64,000 bases of DNA from Didymella arachidicola (taxonomy: Eukaryota > Ascomycota > Dothideomycetes > Pleosporales > Didymellaceae): assembly GCA_016630955.3 (NCBI GenBank), contig CM049989.1:248001-312000 (forward strand). Direction: 5' to 3'. The notes under the pieces were generated by a model. It was not told the origin of the DNA, ran no database searches, and saw nothing but the letters and a program-made list of their open reading frames with translations. Both the position numbers and the translations under genes were made by a program. This document shows positions 12,041 through 23,629 of this stretch, piece after piece. Each line of letters starts with the position of its first letter. Position 1 is the first letter of the stretch.

Positions 12041-14923
12041 CTAACCACCAGCTACGACGGCTAGACCTTCGTAGATCTTCCTCTTGACCTTGAAGAATGT
12101 GGCGGCATCGCTGTTCCTTGGATCGGTGAAGTTGTAGGCTCCACCGTCCACTTCAATCGTTCCCGCCGCTGTCTTCCTCACGGCGACTGTGCCATTGATG
12201 ACCAGTACACCTTCGCCTCTGAACTCGGCCTCCATGCCAGACGCTTTCATAAGTTTTCTGAGATCAGCAAGCCTCAAATCGCCAACATGGAACGGCTGCG
12301 CGACTGAACGCACAGCAGTTGCCATGTTTGTAGGGATGACGTCAAGGATAGGCGTGTCGTCGTTCGCTTCCTGGCTGACAGGAATAGCAGGTGTAGCCTC
12401 GAGCCGCGCCCGCTTCTTGGCCGGTGCTTCATCCTCCTCCTCTTTGGGTGGTGGCTCGAGACTCGCGGCCTGCAGGCGTCCAGTAATAGCAACGACACCC
12501 AGACCATGTACTTTCTGCCATCGCAGGTTTTGGATCATGCTGCGCGAAAGCTTCACCGACCAGGCATTCGTGTCGACACTGGCATCGACCGTTGTGCCTA
12601 CTGCGGGAGTAAAGACGTCGATGATGCTACCTGCTTCGATCGAGGCCAATGTCTTCCGTAGCTCTTCGGCAAGATCCTTGGTCTCTGTCTCTTCGCCAGC
12701 GATGAAGATGAGGTTGCGGGGTTTGATCAATGGAATGAGCGTCTGGATTGTGCGGCGATCGTGCAGACCAGAGAAGTCGATATAGGTGATGCGGCACCTG
12801 ATGTCGAGGATCTCGGAGCTAACAACGACCTTTGCGGGACCATCAACCTTATCTGGGTCATCCTCTGGCTCGCTGTCTGGCTCCGCGGGCGCGTCTGCGA
12901 CACCGTCCCATTTCCTCTTCTGGCCAACTGCATTCTCCTTTTTCGCGGCATCGCCACGCGACGGCTCGCCAGGCACATTGTCTTCTTCTTCTGCCTTTGC
13001 AAACTCTTCAGGTCGAATGAGGTCTCCAAAGTCGTCCGCACGCCTTCGTTTTGTTATGATTGGGAACATCTTATCTGCGCCCTTCTTGCCTTGGACTTCA
13101 AAGTCGTGCACATTCTTTCGCCTGGTGAGGATGTTAACACCCATCTCAGCATCGGTCTGATCAACCTTGTTGCGAGCATGACGAAGCGTAGCCGTTGTGT
13201 TGAGGGCTTTTCCTTGGTGTGGATGCACCATGTCTTCAGAGTCTTCAGAGCTCTCTGATGTTGTTGATGAGCGATCATCAACTACATCCGTCGTCTCCAT
13301 GTTAGTCGTGGCATCGCCACCCATGGTATTGTGTAATTGCCGCTGTCTCGCTAAGTATTGCTGGTAGATGGGGACTTCATCGCCTTCGAGCGCTACGGTT
13401 CGAGCATTCCGTACTGGTGTTTGTCCTGGAGCATCGATGACTGTTGTCGAAGAGCTCTGCTCGGTGTACGCGTTTTGCTCGTTCCATATCTCCCACAGAT
13501 ACCTTCCCAGGCCCTTCTCTTCTCCGCCTAGTTCCCCGACACGCTCCGTCAGAATGATGAGATTCTTCTCGTCCGATGCTAAGCTCTTGATCGCATCCTT
13601 CGAGAAGCCCCATTCGAGGGAAGTATCGCTTGCAAGTATCACACGCGGTTCAGACTCGCCGAGCATGCGTGTCACGCGCGTCTTGCGCTCTAACAACGTG
13701 AAGTGCCTGAAGTCAAACGGTGGCCTTGCACCTCTGTCGTCTTTACCACCTGTCCGGCTCTTACTCAGGTCCTGACCATCTGCAGCTCCAGCTCCAAATT
13801 CCTTGACAATGCCTTCGTCCATCCATTCGACCATACTTCTTACGTAACGCATGGTCGCGCCACCTGTTCTGCTTGCTAAGTAGAGCTTTGCGTTCTTCAG
13901 AGGACTAGTACTGTCCGCTCGGGAGGCTTCGTTTTGCCATGTTTCTTCTAGCAGATAGGACAATTCGAGAATACGTGCACTGGAGTCGGAAGGGATCAGC
14001 ACAGACCCTCCTTTGGCCACCGTCTCTCTGATCATCGATAGAAGAGCCTCGTCTCGTTGGTTGCCCTTGATGTTTGTGTGCTTTCCTGATCCTTTACTAC
14101 TGCAAATCAGAGCAGTCGGGCGGCGCAACTGCTCCAATACCTCAGAGCCACCAGTTCCAGGTCCACCTAGCCAAGCAGCACCAGAAAGTACGTGTTCCCT
14201 GGCCTGGTTCCAATCTACCGCGTAGACAACTGATTCCATGCCATGCTGTATGTGCCATATTGTGCCTCCTAGCGTGTGTCCTGCGCTATATGCCGTGACT
14301 GTGAGTCCGTTGAGTGGTGGTGAGTTCGGCGATGCCAGTGGTTGGCGTGGTTGGGAATATTTGAGAGGGTTCACAAGCCCAAAGTAATTTGCGATCTCAT
14401 CGTGCGTAGGCGCCTGTAGCAGTATGTCTGGGTTGCCCCCACCAGGAAGCACTGAAGGATACGCGTATGCCGACTCGTTGAGAGACTCGGTCGAGATGAT
14501 AGAGGCTGCGAGCGGTGTGGATGCGTAGAGATCTTGGAGGAGCGTCCGACCTAAAGATATGACGGGAATAGTTGCGTAGACGGGTATGCGTGTAAAGGCA
14601 GGTATATTCTTGCAGCAATGCACATATGCACCGAGGTGTGCCGTAGTGGCATGGGTGAGTAGGATGAAGGAGAGCGTTGGAGCATGTCTGGTGTCAATTC
14701 GATCAGCTTATCTCCTTGTGTATTCATTCGACTATATACAGCTGCACATGAGGGACTGCACACTGAGCAGCACCTACCTCTCTATCTCTTTGAGCTTTCC
14801 GACATCAAAACTCTCGTCCCAGCCTACGTCGATGAGCACTTTCACACCTCCGTCAAACTCGAGCAGCGATTGAGATGCCGGCGACGCCGATTGCGCACCG
14901 AGCAAAGGCGTGAAGTTGAACAT
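12041..14923 (-). CDS. CFT2: Cleavage and polyadenylation factor subunit 2 (CPSF-100 / Cft2)
   Basis: Two exons: 14778-14923 and 12041-14687, with a 90-nt intron (donor GTAGGTGC, acceptor GACACCAG), giving 930 residues. The N-terminus MFNFTPLLGAQSAS and the following EFDGGVKVLIDVGWDESFD are characteristic of Cft2, a subunit of the nuclear pre-mRNA 3'-end cleavage and polyadenylation complex. It has a metallo-beta-lactamase fold plus a beta-CASP domain: SAGHTLGGTIWHI and YAVDWNQAREHVLSG lie near residues 180-220, and the beta-CASP part ALICSSKGSGKHTN follows. Where catalytic relatives (CPSF-73/Ysh1) have HxHxDH, this protein has LLTHATTAHLGAY, so the zinc site is incomplete, as known for CPSF-100. 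An acidic, low-complexity insert (about residues 500-690) and a conserved C-terminal domain (VHGLGVVAITGRL, RLADLRKLMKASGMEAEFRGEG) complete it. Confidence 0.93.
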
Positions 14924-17900
14924 AATGGATGCGGTCAGCTGAACTGATGCATGCGACCGTTCTTCACACAGCCATAGCGACCAGTCGTCAAATCGAAGTT
15001 GTTGGCGCGTAGGTGAATGCTTCGAAGCGTGCCGGTGGACGACGCGCTATCATTGATCCACACGCACGCCAAGCTACGCTAAACTCCAAGGGGTTGTGCA
15101 AACATTGCAAACAGCACAAACACTACTGTGTATATCGGACGATATGCGGCCTCTTCTGTGCTGTCGCGATACACAATGCTCGAAACGGCACCAGAATCGA
15201 ACTCGGCTCTGCACACATATAGACTTACGGCCCGGACCCGTCTAAGATGTGCCGTATGCCGATGTGTGGATCTTGTACAACGAACAACACGTGACGATAA
15301 CGCTACCATTCTTCTTAAGGCGGGAGGACGGAGCGGGTTGCACATTGCTCTACACAATCCTGCGGGCAAGCAATTCCATTGTCTGTACGACGCTTCCAAA
15401 TCCTTGACCTTGCCATCTGCAGTCTTGAATGACGCTTTAGACAGCGGCGTTTAACTTTCTGTCTAAGCACATCAATCCACGCGCCGAAAGTCCGGAAAAT
15501 CTGAAAATTCGGACGCCACGCTGTTGTGAGGCGGCCACGCCAGTTGACCCAACATTGGCTGTTCATGCAGCCGTCCTCCTATCGAATGCTTCTAGCGAAT
15601 GAGACGACCCAATAACCCTGAGCAAACCCCGCGCCAGTGCATGGCGCTAGCATATGCAAGTCACACCCGCTTCGTCTCTTTATTCCACCTTCGGCCCTCT
15701 CTCGGACGCTTGATCCCGCTTTGTATCAAAAATCAAGATTCATAAACTGGCTAATGTATGTCACCTCCTTTGGTCTCCGCTGTCACTGCACTGCAGGGTC
15801 GGATATTTCGAGAGACTTTTACTTCGTAGACGATGTAGTACATACTCAAAAGAGATAGGAATGCTGTGCACAGTTCTCCCATTCACTCATGCGTCTTGAC
15901 AGTCGTCAGCTGGCAGGCCATCATCCTGGGCATTATCGCAGTTCGCTGAAAAGGGAATGATGGCGATAGCGCAGGGTGGGCAGCTCCACATTGTGATGAG
16001 ACAATCACCCATAGAGGGCGGTCATTCTACCAGGCTACCTCCGAATCATGCTAGCACGCTGATAACCTTGAGCTGATTCACCCTCGTATGGTGAGAGGCT
16101 TGTCCTCCTTATGCGCAAGGAGCCCAGAGGTGTCACACAAGCAGATCTCGGCAAGCCCGTATCCGATGATTCTTGTACCTAGCTGTAAGGCAATTCGGCA
16201 CGCTTTGGCGTTGATAGCTGATGACCCTGATGACAGGTCTACGCAGCACAGCCAGGAGCTCATCGGAGGTCCTCGGTACTAGCCGAATATAAGTGCGGGA
16301 ACCATTTTGGAGCCAGCCTCGGGGGCGTGCTCTTTTGAGTTTGCCAGGCCGTCCGCGTTTCCGCCCGCTACCAATCTTGAGAAGCCGAGTCCGATGAAGC
16401 AGCAGATACTACCTGAAGAGTGCGATCGACGGAGGTGAGATTTATATGCAAATGCAGAATTTCTTGCATTGCAGAGTTGGCGTTCTCGGCCCCTCTCGCC
16501 AGGGCCAGTAGGACCCACCACGAATAACATTTATTGCTTTTGCTGACGGGCGCAAGCGAGGACCTCACTATGCGGGGAGATGACCTTTTCAGCAATATTT
16601 GGCTGGCCGTTGTTCTGTCGAACATACCAGCACCACTTCCTACCATGAAAGATCTGCGTGCCCTTGCCATCCTTGTAACATGGCTGAAAGCTCAAACGTT
16701 CAACTCAGCCGGCTATACGGCTTAGCAATCTGTTTTGTTTACGTCCGATGCTTCCAGCATACCTGGTGCCATCAGTCAAGACTCAAGAGCAAGGAGCAGT
16801 AGTCATTTGATCGGTTTCTCACCGCGACGATGACGTCGTCGAGTCACATATTCAATCGGCCGTAGCAGTAAGACTAAAGGCGCCTCTCGTTGAGGGGCTG
16901 ATTATCAGCTACGAACGCCTCAAAGTTGTCGGGGAAGATGGTGTTCCACTAACATTTTGTAAGCCCGACCGTAGAATATTTAGCGTTAGGCTATTGGCAT
17001 TAATTGTCACTTCCAGGGATTCCGCTCACTTGGCTGCTATTTGTGAGCTAATCGGATAGTTGAGAACGCCATCAGAGAGGTTTTGCGGCGTTTCCTCGCA
17101 TTTTCCGCCGCTGTTCATCTTGATCATCAGCTTTCCGCCCGGGGTGTGCCTGGCCAACAGCATCTCGTAGCTGGTGCGGAAACAAGGACGAGCTGCGGCC
17201 GATGAAAAGCGAATCATGGATGTCAACAAGGGCCGCGCAGCTTTACCAGCACGTTACATCTCCACGCGGTTGACATCTTGTATCACTCAGCTAGCGCTCA
17301 CGCCGTCTGCTCTTTTTGAAGCCACCTGCAGCTCCTGAATTCTCTAAGAAAACATCAACTCAGTTCCTTGCGTGCACAGTGCGCTTGCAAAGCTGTAAGC
17401 TCCGGTCTGCTCCCTGCTCTAAGTAGCCAGCGGCCCGCTGCGCTGGTAAGAGTGGAACCACTACGTCCAGGGTCATCCTCCATCGTCTGTCAGAGGCGAA
17501 TTCGTCTTCGTTGCAGCGACGCTACTTTTGACCTACTATAATCTCTCGTCTCCCGTGTCGTGCAACCGTTCCGTGGACATACGTCGGCTTACCTTTTTCG
17601 CCCACTCTGCGCTCAGCACTTCAATACCTGGATCCTAGTCGAGAAGCCGTATTACCTCCCCACTCAGGCGATCATCGTCGAAACGCTACTTGCACTTCTC
17701 AAGGATTGTGCAGCCACGTCCCTTACGTCTACCACCATCACGAGCTCTTAGAATCGCCACATAACACATTCGTCAACTCACGAGTAATTGCTCACTTCAG
17801 GACTACCGTTGAGCTCAGCTGTCTTCCAGACGCAAATTTGTTGTTCGTTGCACCACGCCCCATTGGTTGTTGTTCCGCATCCGCGACTCGCCAGACGCAG

Positions 17901-18225
17901 TCCCCCGCTCTCAAGCAACAACCGCCCAATTACTCGCAGCTCCATAACCAACCCGCGTGAGCAATCTTGCAACAATAATCATTGTTACTCGACAAGATAC
18001 TGGACACGCTGTCTCACCACTGGCTCGAGTTTACGCAGCATCTAGCCGGGGTAGTATAGAACTCCCAGGCGTTGCAAGTCGTACACTCAGCTACACAGAC
18101 CTCAGCCTTGGTGCGGGCAAGCTTGCTCTCATCCGCGGGTACACAACAACGCAAACAGACGACTCACCCGTTCAATGTTGCCTGTTCATCGGCAATAGCA
18201 CACGAAGCTGTCTCTATCAGACCGA
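14924..18225. other. Gene-poor interval upstream of the Zn2Cys6 regulator
   Basis: 3.3 kb with no gene I can support. On the minus strand between about 17230 and 16080 several short frames look more protein-like than their surroundings, for example a stretch at about 16950-16880 reading FPDNFEAFVADNQPLNERRL, but they are separated by stops and frame changes and I cannot name a family. The last 700 bases before 18226 are CT- and CA-rich, as expected for a fungal promoter and leader. Confidence 0.5.
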
Positions 18226-20022
18226 ATGATCTCCACCACCTCTTTCGGCCCTTCGCCGCCAGGCGCCTCTTCACGTCTGAGCACCAGCTCATCACCCCAG
18301 CCATCCATGTCCTCCGCCAGTGACTCTCCTCTCACAACACCAAACTTCGACTCAAACATTTTCTCGACTTCCAATTCACAATCAGACCGCCGACGAGATT
18401 CACGCACAAGTCCTGATGATATCATACCGAAAGTCGAAGAGGCAGAGCTCGATTTAGCAGATGTCAAGGAAGAGACTGATGACACTCCCATTTCGCCAAC
18501 AGAGCCTGTACGGATACGTCGTGCTCGTGGTCGACCCCGTATTCACCCGCCCCGCTCCCCCACAACCCTTTCGAAACAGGCCAAGGCACGGTCGAAGACT
18601 GGTTGCACGACATGTCGAAAACGAAAGAAGAAGTGCGACGAAACTAGACCCTTCTGTGAGCATCAAAGCCGTGAGCCGACAGCGTCGTACTAACACTCTG
18701 CAGGTCTATCGTGCCAGAAGAACAATATACATTGCGAGGGCTACAAGCCGTTGGAGATATGGAAGAGTGGCAAGGAGAAAGCAGCAGAAGGTCTGTCATT
18801 TTCCGATGCCTCAAGGATTGATGCTGATTATCATATAGCAAGGAAGCGAAGCGAGGACATCAAATTCGACCTCCCACCTCTGATGGAAGGTGTTGAAAAT
18901 GACCTCGACCGTTCGCTTTTGCAGCATTTCGCTAACCGAGCAAGCGCCGTCCTCACTCTGCATGGCGACAAAGCAACAAACCCCTTCACCAAAATCCTGC
19001 TGCCGATGGCGCTCGAGCATGAAGGCTTGATGCACTCAGTCCTGTGCTTATCTGCCTCGCATATGTACTCGATCAACCCGTCGCAAGAGTATGAAGATCG
19101 TCAAGCATTCCACCGTGGAAAGGCGCTGCAACTTTTGAAGCACGACCTCGAGCGCCAGAAAGCCGGCGAGGGAGGAGTGATGGTCTACGAGGACTCTAAC
19201 GTCGCACAGATACTCTTGCACCTGCTTCATTCGATTTGCGATGGCAACACATCAGGCGAATACAGAATGCACATGGTCGCAGCGAAGCAGATCGCGATGG
19301 GCCAAAAGTCTGCCAACCCTGAGTTCCAGTCGCTTTTCGACGAGTTCTTCTACTACCACTGGATCGCAAGCCAGATCACTTCGATGGACGGCACTGATGT
19401 GCCTACAATAGATGACTTCAATTTGCCGTTCAAGATCAACCCTGAGACCGCTGGTCTTATCGGTGTCTCTGATGGTCTATTCGGTTTCATCTCGAAAATC
19501 AGCAACTTGAGACGGCGTTTGCGGTCGCGCATCGATGACAAAATCGAACCAACGATGGACTATGAAGCATTGCTTGCAGCGCACGCGATTGACACAGGCT
19601 TGCGTGGATGGGTCTGCCCGCAAACACCCGGCACACCCCGGTACACTATCTCGATGCTGTATCGCCAGGCCACGTGGGTCTATCTATACCGCACCACCAA
19701 GAGCTCGCATCCACACTCATACATTAAGAGTGCTGTAGACGATGGCATTCGGTACATCAATGAACTGCCTGCAGAAGGTTGGATCCAGAGCAACGTTCTT
19801 CTGCCGCTTTTCCTCATTGGCTGCGCAGCGTTCGAAGAAGGACAGCGCACTGAGATCAACCGCGCCTTCTCAGGTCTGATTGCTTGCACAGGTCTCGGTA
19901 ACATTGGCTTCGCTAAAGAAGTTGTCGATGACATCTGGAGACTCATGGATGCTGGCGACCCAGAGTCATGGGACTGGGAAAAAATTATTCACCAGAAAGG
20001 ATGGGACTTCCTTGCTACGTAA
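18226..20022 (+). CDS. Zn2Cys6 fungal-specific transcription factor
   Basis: Two exons, 18226-18655 and 18704-20022, give about 582 residues. The 48-nt intron (donor GTGAGC, branch site TACTAAC, acceptor CTGCAG) interrupts the zinc cluster: splicing restores CTTCRKRKKKC then DETRPFC then LSCQKNNIHC, the six-cysteine C-x2-C-x6-C-x6-C-x2-C-x6-C pattern from about residue 127. A serine-rich acidic N-terminal tail precedes an AT-hook-like RARGRPRIHP and the cluster. Downstream, LLQHFANRASAVLTLHG and LPMALEHEGLMHSVLCLSASH match the C-terminal regulatory domain of the Fungal_trans_2 type (acriflavine-sensitivity acr-2 group). It is predicted nuclear and DNA-binding; targets are unknown. It stands alone in a gene-poor interval. 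A further 48-nt segment at 18791-18838 could be spliced out in frame but has a weak GTCTGT donor. Confidence 0.9.
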
Positions 20023-23000
20023 GACGGGCTTACACACCTCATTTGGTCTCTTGAATTCGCTTCTTCAATGTTGCATTATCACGATTACTTCCAAGGAGCA
20101 AAAAGGAGCATAGAGCACGGAGGATGTTCTCGTTTCCGGCATGCTTTTCTGGGACGATGGCTTGCATCCTTCGAGGCATGATTGCGGCGCTGTTTGCATT
20201 TACTCGGCACAATGTCGCCTACCACAGGGGCTAATTCTGTGTTGGCAATTTGGATGGATGAGAGGGTTTCGGTTTGGCAACCGCATTACTTCGGTATGGT
20301 TCTGCGGAGTTTTTCATTCTCACACATAGCATTCGACATTTGGCGGACACGATTTGCGTGTTTGATCTGCACGAACACATTGCATTTGGCCAGGTACATC
20401 TACACACATGGCATGGTGGATTCCGTTGCAAGCATTAACTGTAGCTAGAGATAGCAAGCATGATGCATGATGGTTGGCACAGCTGATTTTCACGACACGT
20501 AGCTGCGCAGCTCAATATGCAGCTAGTTCCCACTCCTCAGCTTCGAATCCTAGCGCTCTTCTTCCGCCTTAACTCTGTGGATCGATGACGATCGACCGAG
20601 GTCTCAGGACGAAGAGCCGGCATGCTACGCGGCGCTGTCTAGATCCCTCGTCTCGATGTGTCGTTTTGGAGCCGCGGCTCGAATTCTCCTCCAATCCGAA
20701 GCCTCTGACAGCCGCAAGACGTTTTACTAGCGACGTTGTGCGATCTCAGAAAGTTTGAAGATGCCACTGTGATCACAAACAGAAGCGCAACAGTTCCTCG
20801 ATCATGCAATGAGCCAGCGGCGAGCGCCCGTCCGCTGCGAACGAGGTGAAGGGTCTTTGAAATTGCGCAGTTCGCCAGGAAATCCAGCTGTGATGCGGCC
20901 GTTGGGAGATCGCCGTCTGGGTTCAGTTGTTGCGATCCGTCTTGCGTGCTCTGCGTGGGGGCTGCGTCTCCAGCTCGCACAAACCTGAGGGGCTGATTGC
21001 TGGCGGTTAATGTAAGGAGCTAATGTACAAGGCATGTTCCTTGGACTGTCTGTTGCTTGCATTGCGCTTCGGGATACCTTCCCAAGCGACCGACTTGTAC
21101 AATATGAGTTCGGCGCTGCCTACATGCATCTTGGAAGTAGCGTGTTTGGTGTCGGCCCTTCTCTCTCGAATGTGTCGTCGCGGTCACGCCCCCACGCGGC
21201 TCGGGAGCTTGGGCGATGGATTCCAAAGTTGGGAACAATTGTTCAGGCTAAAGTAGTCTACAAGGTACACGCATTGGTGTTGCGGTGTATAGGACTAAAT
21301 ACCTAAGAATTTCCCGACATGACCCGAGCGCAACATCGTAGAGAACGATGTTGGATCTGATGCGCATCTGGAGCTCGAAACAACAGCATGGCTTCAAATG
21401 CCGGTAGAGGGGCTCTGGATGCTCTCAGACCACATCCCCATATTTCCAACCGGAGGCATATCACCGGGTTGTTGCATTCCTGAATCCTTCCTAACCAAAA
21501 CTTGATCCCACTTTCGACGTCTTGACTCTCGACGCCTGCTTAGACGGAACAGCCTCCTATGATCGTCATATGCTCCGGATGACTCCGACAAGGAATATTC
21601 AAGGCGGCAGTCAGCCTTGAGGGCGCACACCGTTTGTGGACGTGGCCTCGATTATGTCCGCCATACAGCCACATACCTAGGTATACCACATGATAGATTA
21701 CAGAAAACGTTTTAAGCGCCCTCCTCTTACCTTATGCGGTGTTCCACATATGCTGGGTCCTCGAACGGGTTCCAGTCCACCAATGAGTATTTACTCGGCC
21801 AGCTACCGGTACTTAAGGTAGCTCCATTGAATGGTGCCTGCATAGACTTGCAATGGAGTCGATGCTGCAGGGCGTAATGCGAGATCAGAGTGGATGAAGT
21901 GGGCTCACCGCTTGCCCTGCACTCACCACCACTCACCGATGTCAGCAAGCTAATGCACTGCCCACGAGGACACCACAGTGTCGTAATTGCTTGTTAATCG
22001 AATGGTTTCTGATCGCCAGCATTCTACGTTAGTGATGTGCATGGGGCGTACTAAGCGGGTTGCGGACCTGCAGCTGACAGCTGCGTAAGCGACTACGGCT
22101 TAACAGGTCATCGGTTGTGAAGTGCAAGGTATAGGTGTGTGGGAAGCTTTGGGTCGAGGTCATCTATTCCGGACGTCTCGGTGTAGAGAACAGATTTCCA
22201 AAGCGAAACCTAAAGCTGTGTAACCTTGAACAGGCGCCTGTTCAAGCCTCGACTGGTGTTGCGATGAGCCTCATGTGCCACCTTCGCCTATAGGAGACAC
22301 TACGAGTCGATCTTATTCTGGAGGTTGTTGCACGACACTGAGAGGCTAGTCACGTGAGCCAGAAGCCACACGCTGACCGAGATGGTGAAGTGCCATCACT
22401 GGAACTTATGCAAATGTTGAGACCAGTACCATGCAGTTTCATAGCCCATGGCAATGTCCAGGGTGTATCTGCCCGGTACCAAGAGCACCAACGGCTCGCA
22501 GAATAGTGTTGCAATGCACATGCACTCTAGGTCTCGGCGATGCATGAACAGCCAGTACGCTGGCTGGGCGCTGGCTTGTGTCGTCATGTCCGCAGTCTTT
22601 AAGTTACTGAACTGGGAGTGCATATTGCAGCGGAGAATTGCTCACAGGCCCATGAGCATGGAGATCTGATAACATATGGTCTTGACAGCTGCAGCAAGAT
22701 GAGCAATGAATGACGCGGGCCGCAGATAAGAATGGCTTGTTGAACTTACAACCGACAGCCTGGTTCGAAGAGAATCAAGGTATGATGCGACAGTGCGACT
22801 AGTTTCAGGACCCGCAACAATACTCAGGATCCGACGGTCAGGCCACCATAGCCGTAGCTGCACGATCCGGAGATGAAGGTGAGACAAACATGCCAAGAAG
22901 TAGGCTAGCGCCAGGGTCTGGTCGTGAGTCGTGACTGCCCCTAAGAGCGACCATCGCAGCTACACAACAAAAGCATTCGCATCCATTAACCAAGTGCAGA

Positions 23001-23608
23001 TCAACCATTAAAGAGAAAGAGAAAGAGAAACAGAAAGCGAAGTGGGCGGAGAGGAAGTGCTCAACGTGCCACAGTCACACAATCCCCAAATTTGTGCTCA
23101 ATGTGTTGCAGATTGGTTGCTGCCGTGCGACCACCCCCAGATTTCCGTGCGGCAGCGGAGACAGTCAGCGGCCCCCACAGATCCTGCGGCCAGAAGCAAT
23201 TCCGTGTTGCACAATGAACATGGCTCTCCGTTTCTAAGGCGGCCGTTGAAAGTGTAACGGCGGCTGATCACAGCCGTCTGGCGTTCCCGCACTCGCAACT
23301 AGGGGCTTACAAGCGCTGACAGTGTAGCGCATATGGTTGGACGATGCTTGTGGCATTGACAAGTGGAAAGGCCCTCGTGAAATGATGGATGTCTGGCTCT
23401 TGTGCTTCTTCGTAAAGACGACGGTTGATTGACCGGATAGAGCGTAGTGTGGCGGGGCGTAGGCTTCGGTTGGCAAGCGAAGGCCAGCAAGCTCAAGGTA
23501 ATGTCACCGCGCACCTGTGAGATTAACTGACGAGCAGTCCCGTGCCGTGAGACGATGGGAAGTAGGTGCGTTGCCTGCATTGCTATTTCCTTTCTTTTCG
23601 CACCTTCA
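20023..23608. other. Gene-poor interval upstream of the ABC transporter
   Basis: 3.6 kb without a recognisable coding region on either strand; all frames are short and lack domain features. The only clear sequence feature is a purine-only microsatellite-like tract at 23009-23040. Confidence 0.5.
23009..23040 (+). repeat. Purine tract, AAAGAG-type short tandem repeat
   Basis: Imperfect repeats of a GAGAAA hexamer, continuing as CAGAAAGCGAAG. It lies about 590 bases upstream of the ABC transporter uORF and may be part of its promoter. Confidence 0.6.
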
Positions 23609-23610
23609 CA

Positions 23611-23628
23611 ATGAATACGCCACCCTAG
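23611..23628 (+). promoter_or_regulatory. Five-codon uORF directly upstream of the ABC transporter start
   Basis: ATG AAT ACG CCA CCC TAG encodes MNTPP. It has A at -3 (CACAATG), so it should be recognised by scanning ribosomes if the leader includes it. Its stop ends one base before the presumed main ATG at 23630. Such spacing is known to allow termination-reinitiation and can dampen or condition translation. Whether the transcript starts upstream of 23611 is not known. Confidence 0.45.
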
Positions 23629-23629
23629 A

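Noticed and set aside
16078..16263. Faint resemblance to a glutamate dehydrogenase nucleotide-binding segment on the minus strand
   Set aside because: Only about 40 residues look similar, with an insertion; the neighbouring sequence does not contain other conserved blocks of that enzyme.
20461..20570. Possible tRNA suggested by a CTTCGAATCC B-box-like stretch
   Set aside because: No matching A box, acceptor stem or anticodon arm could be folded around it.
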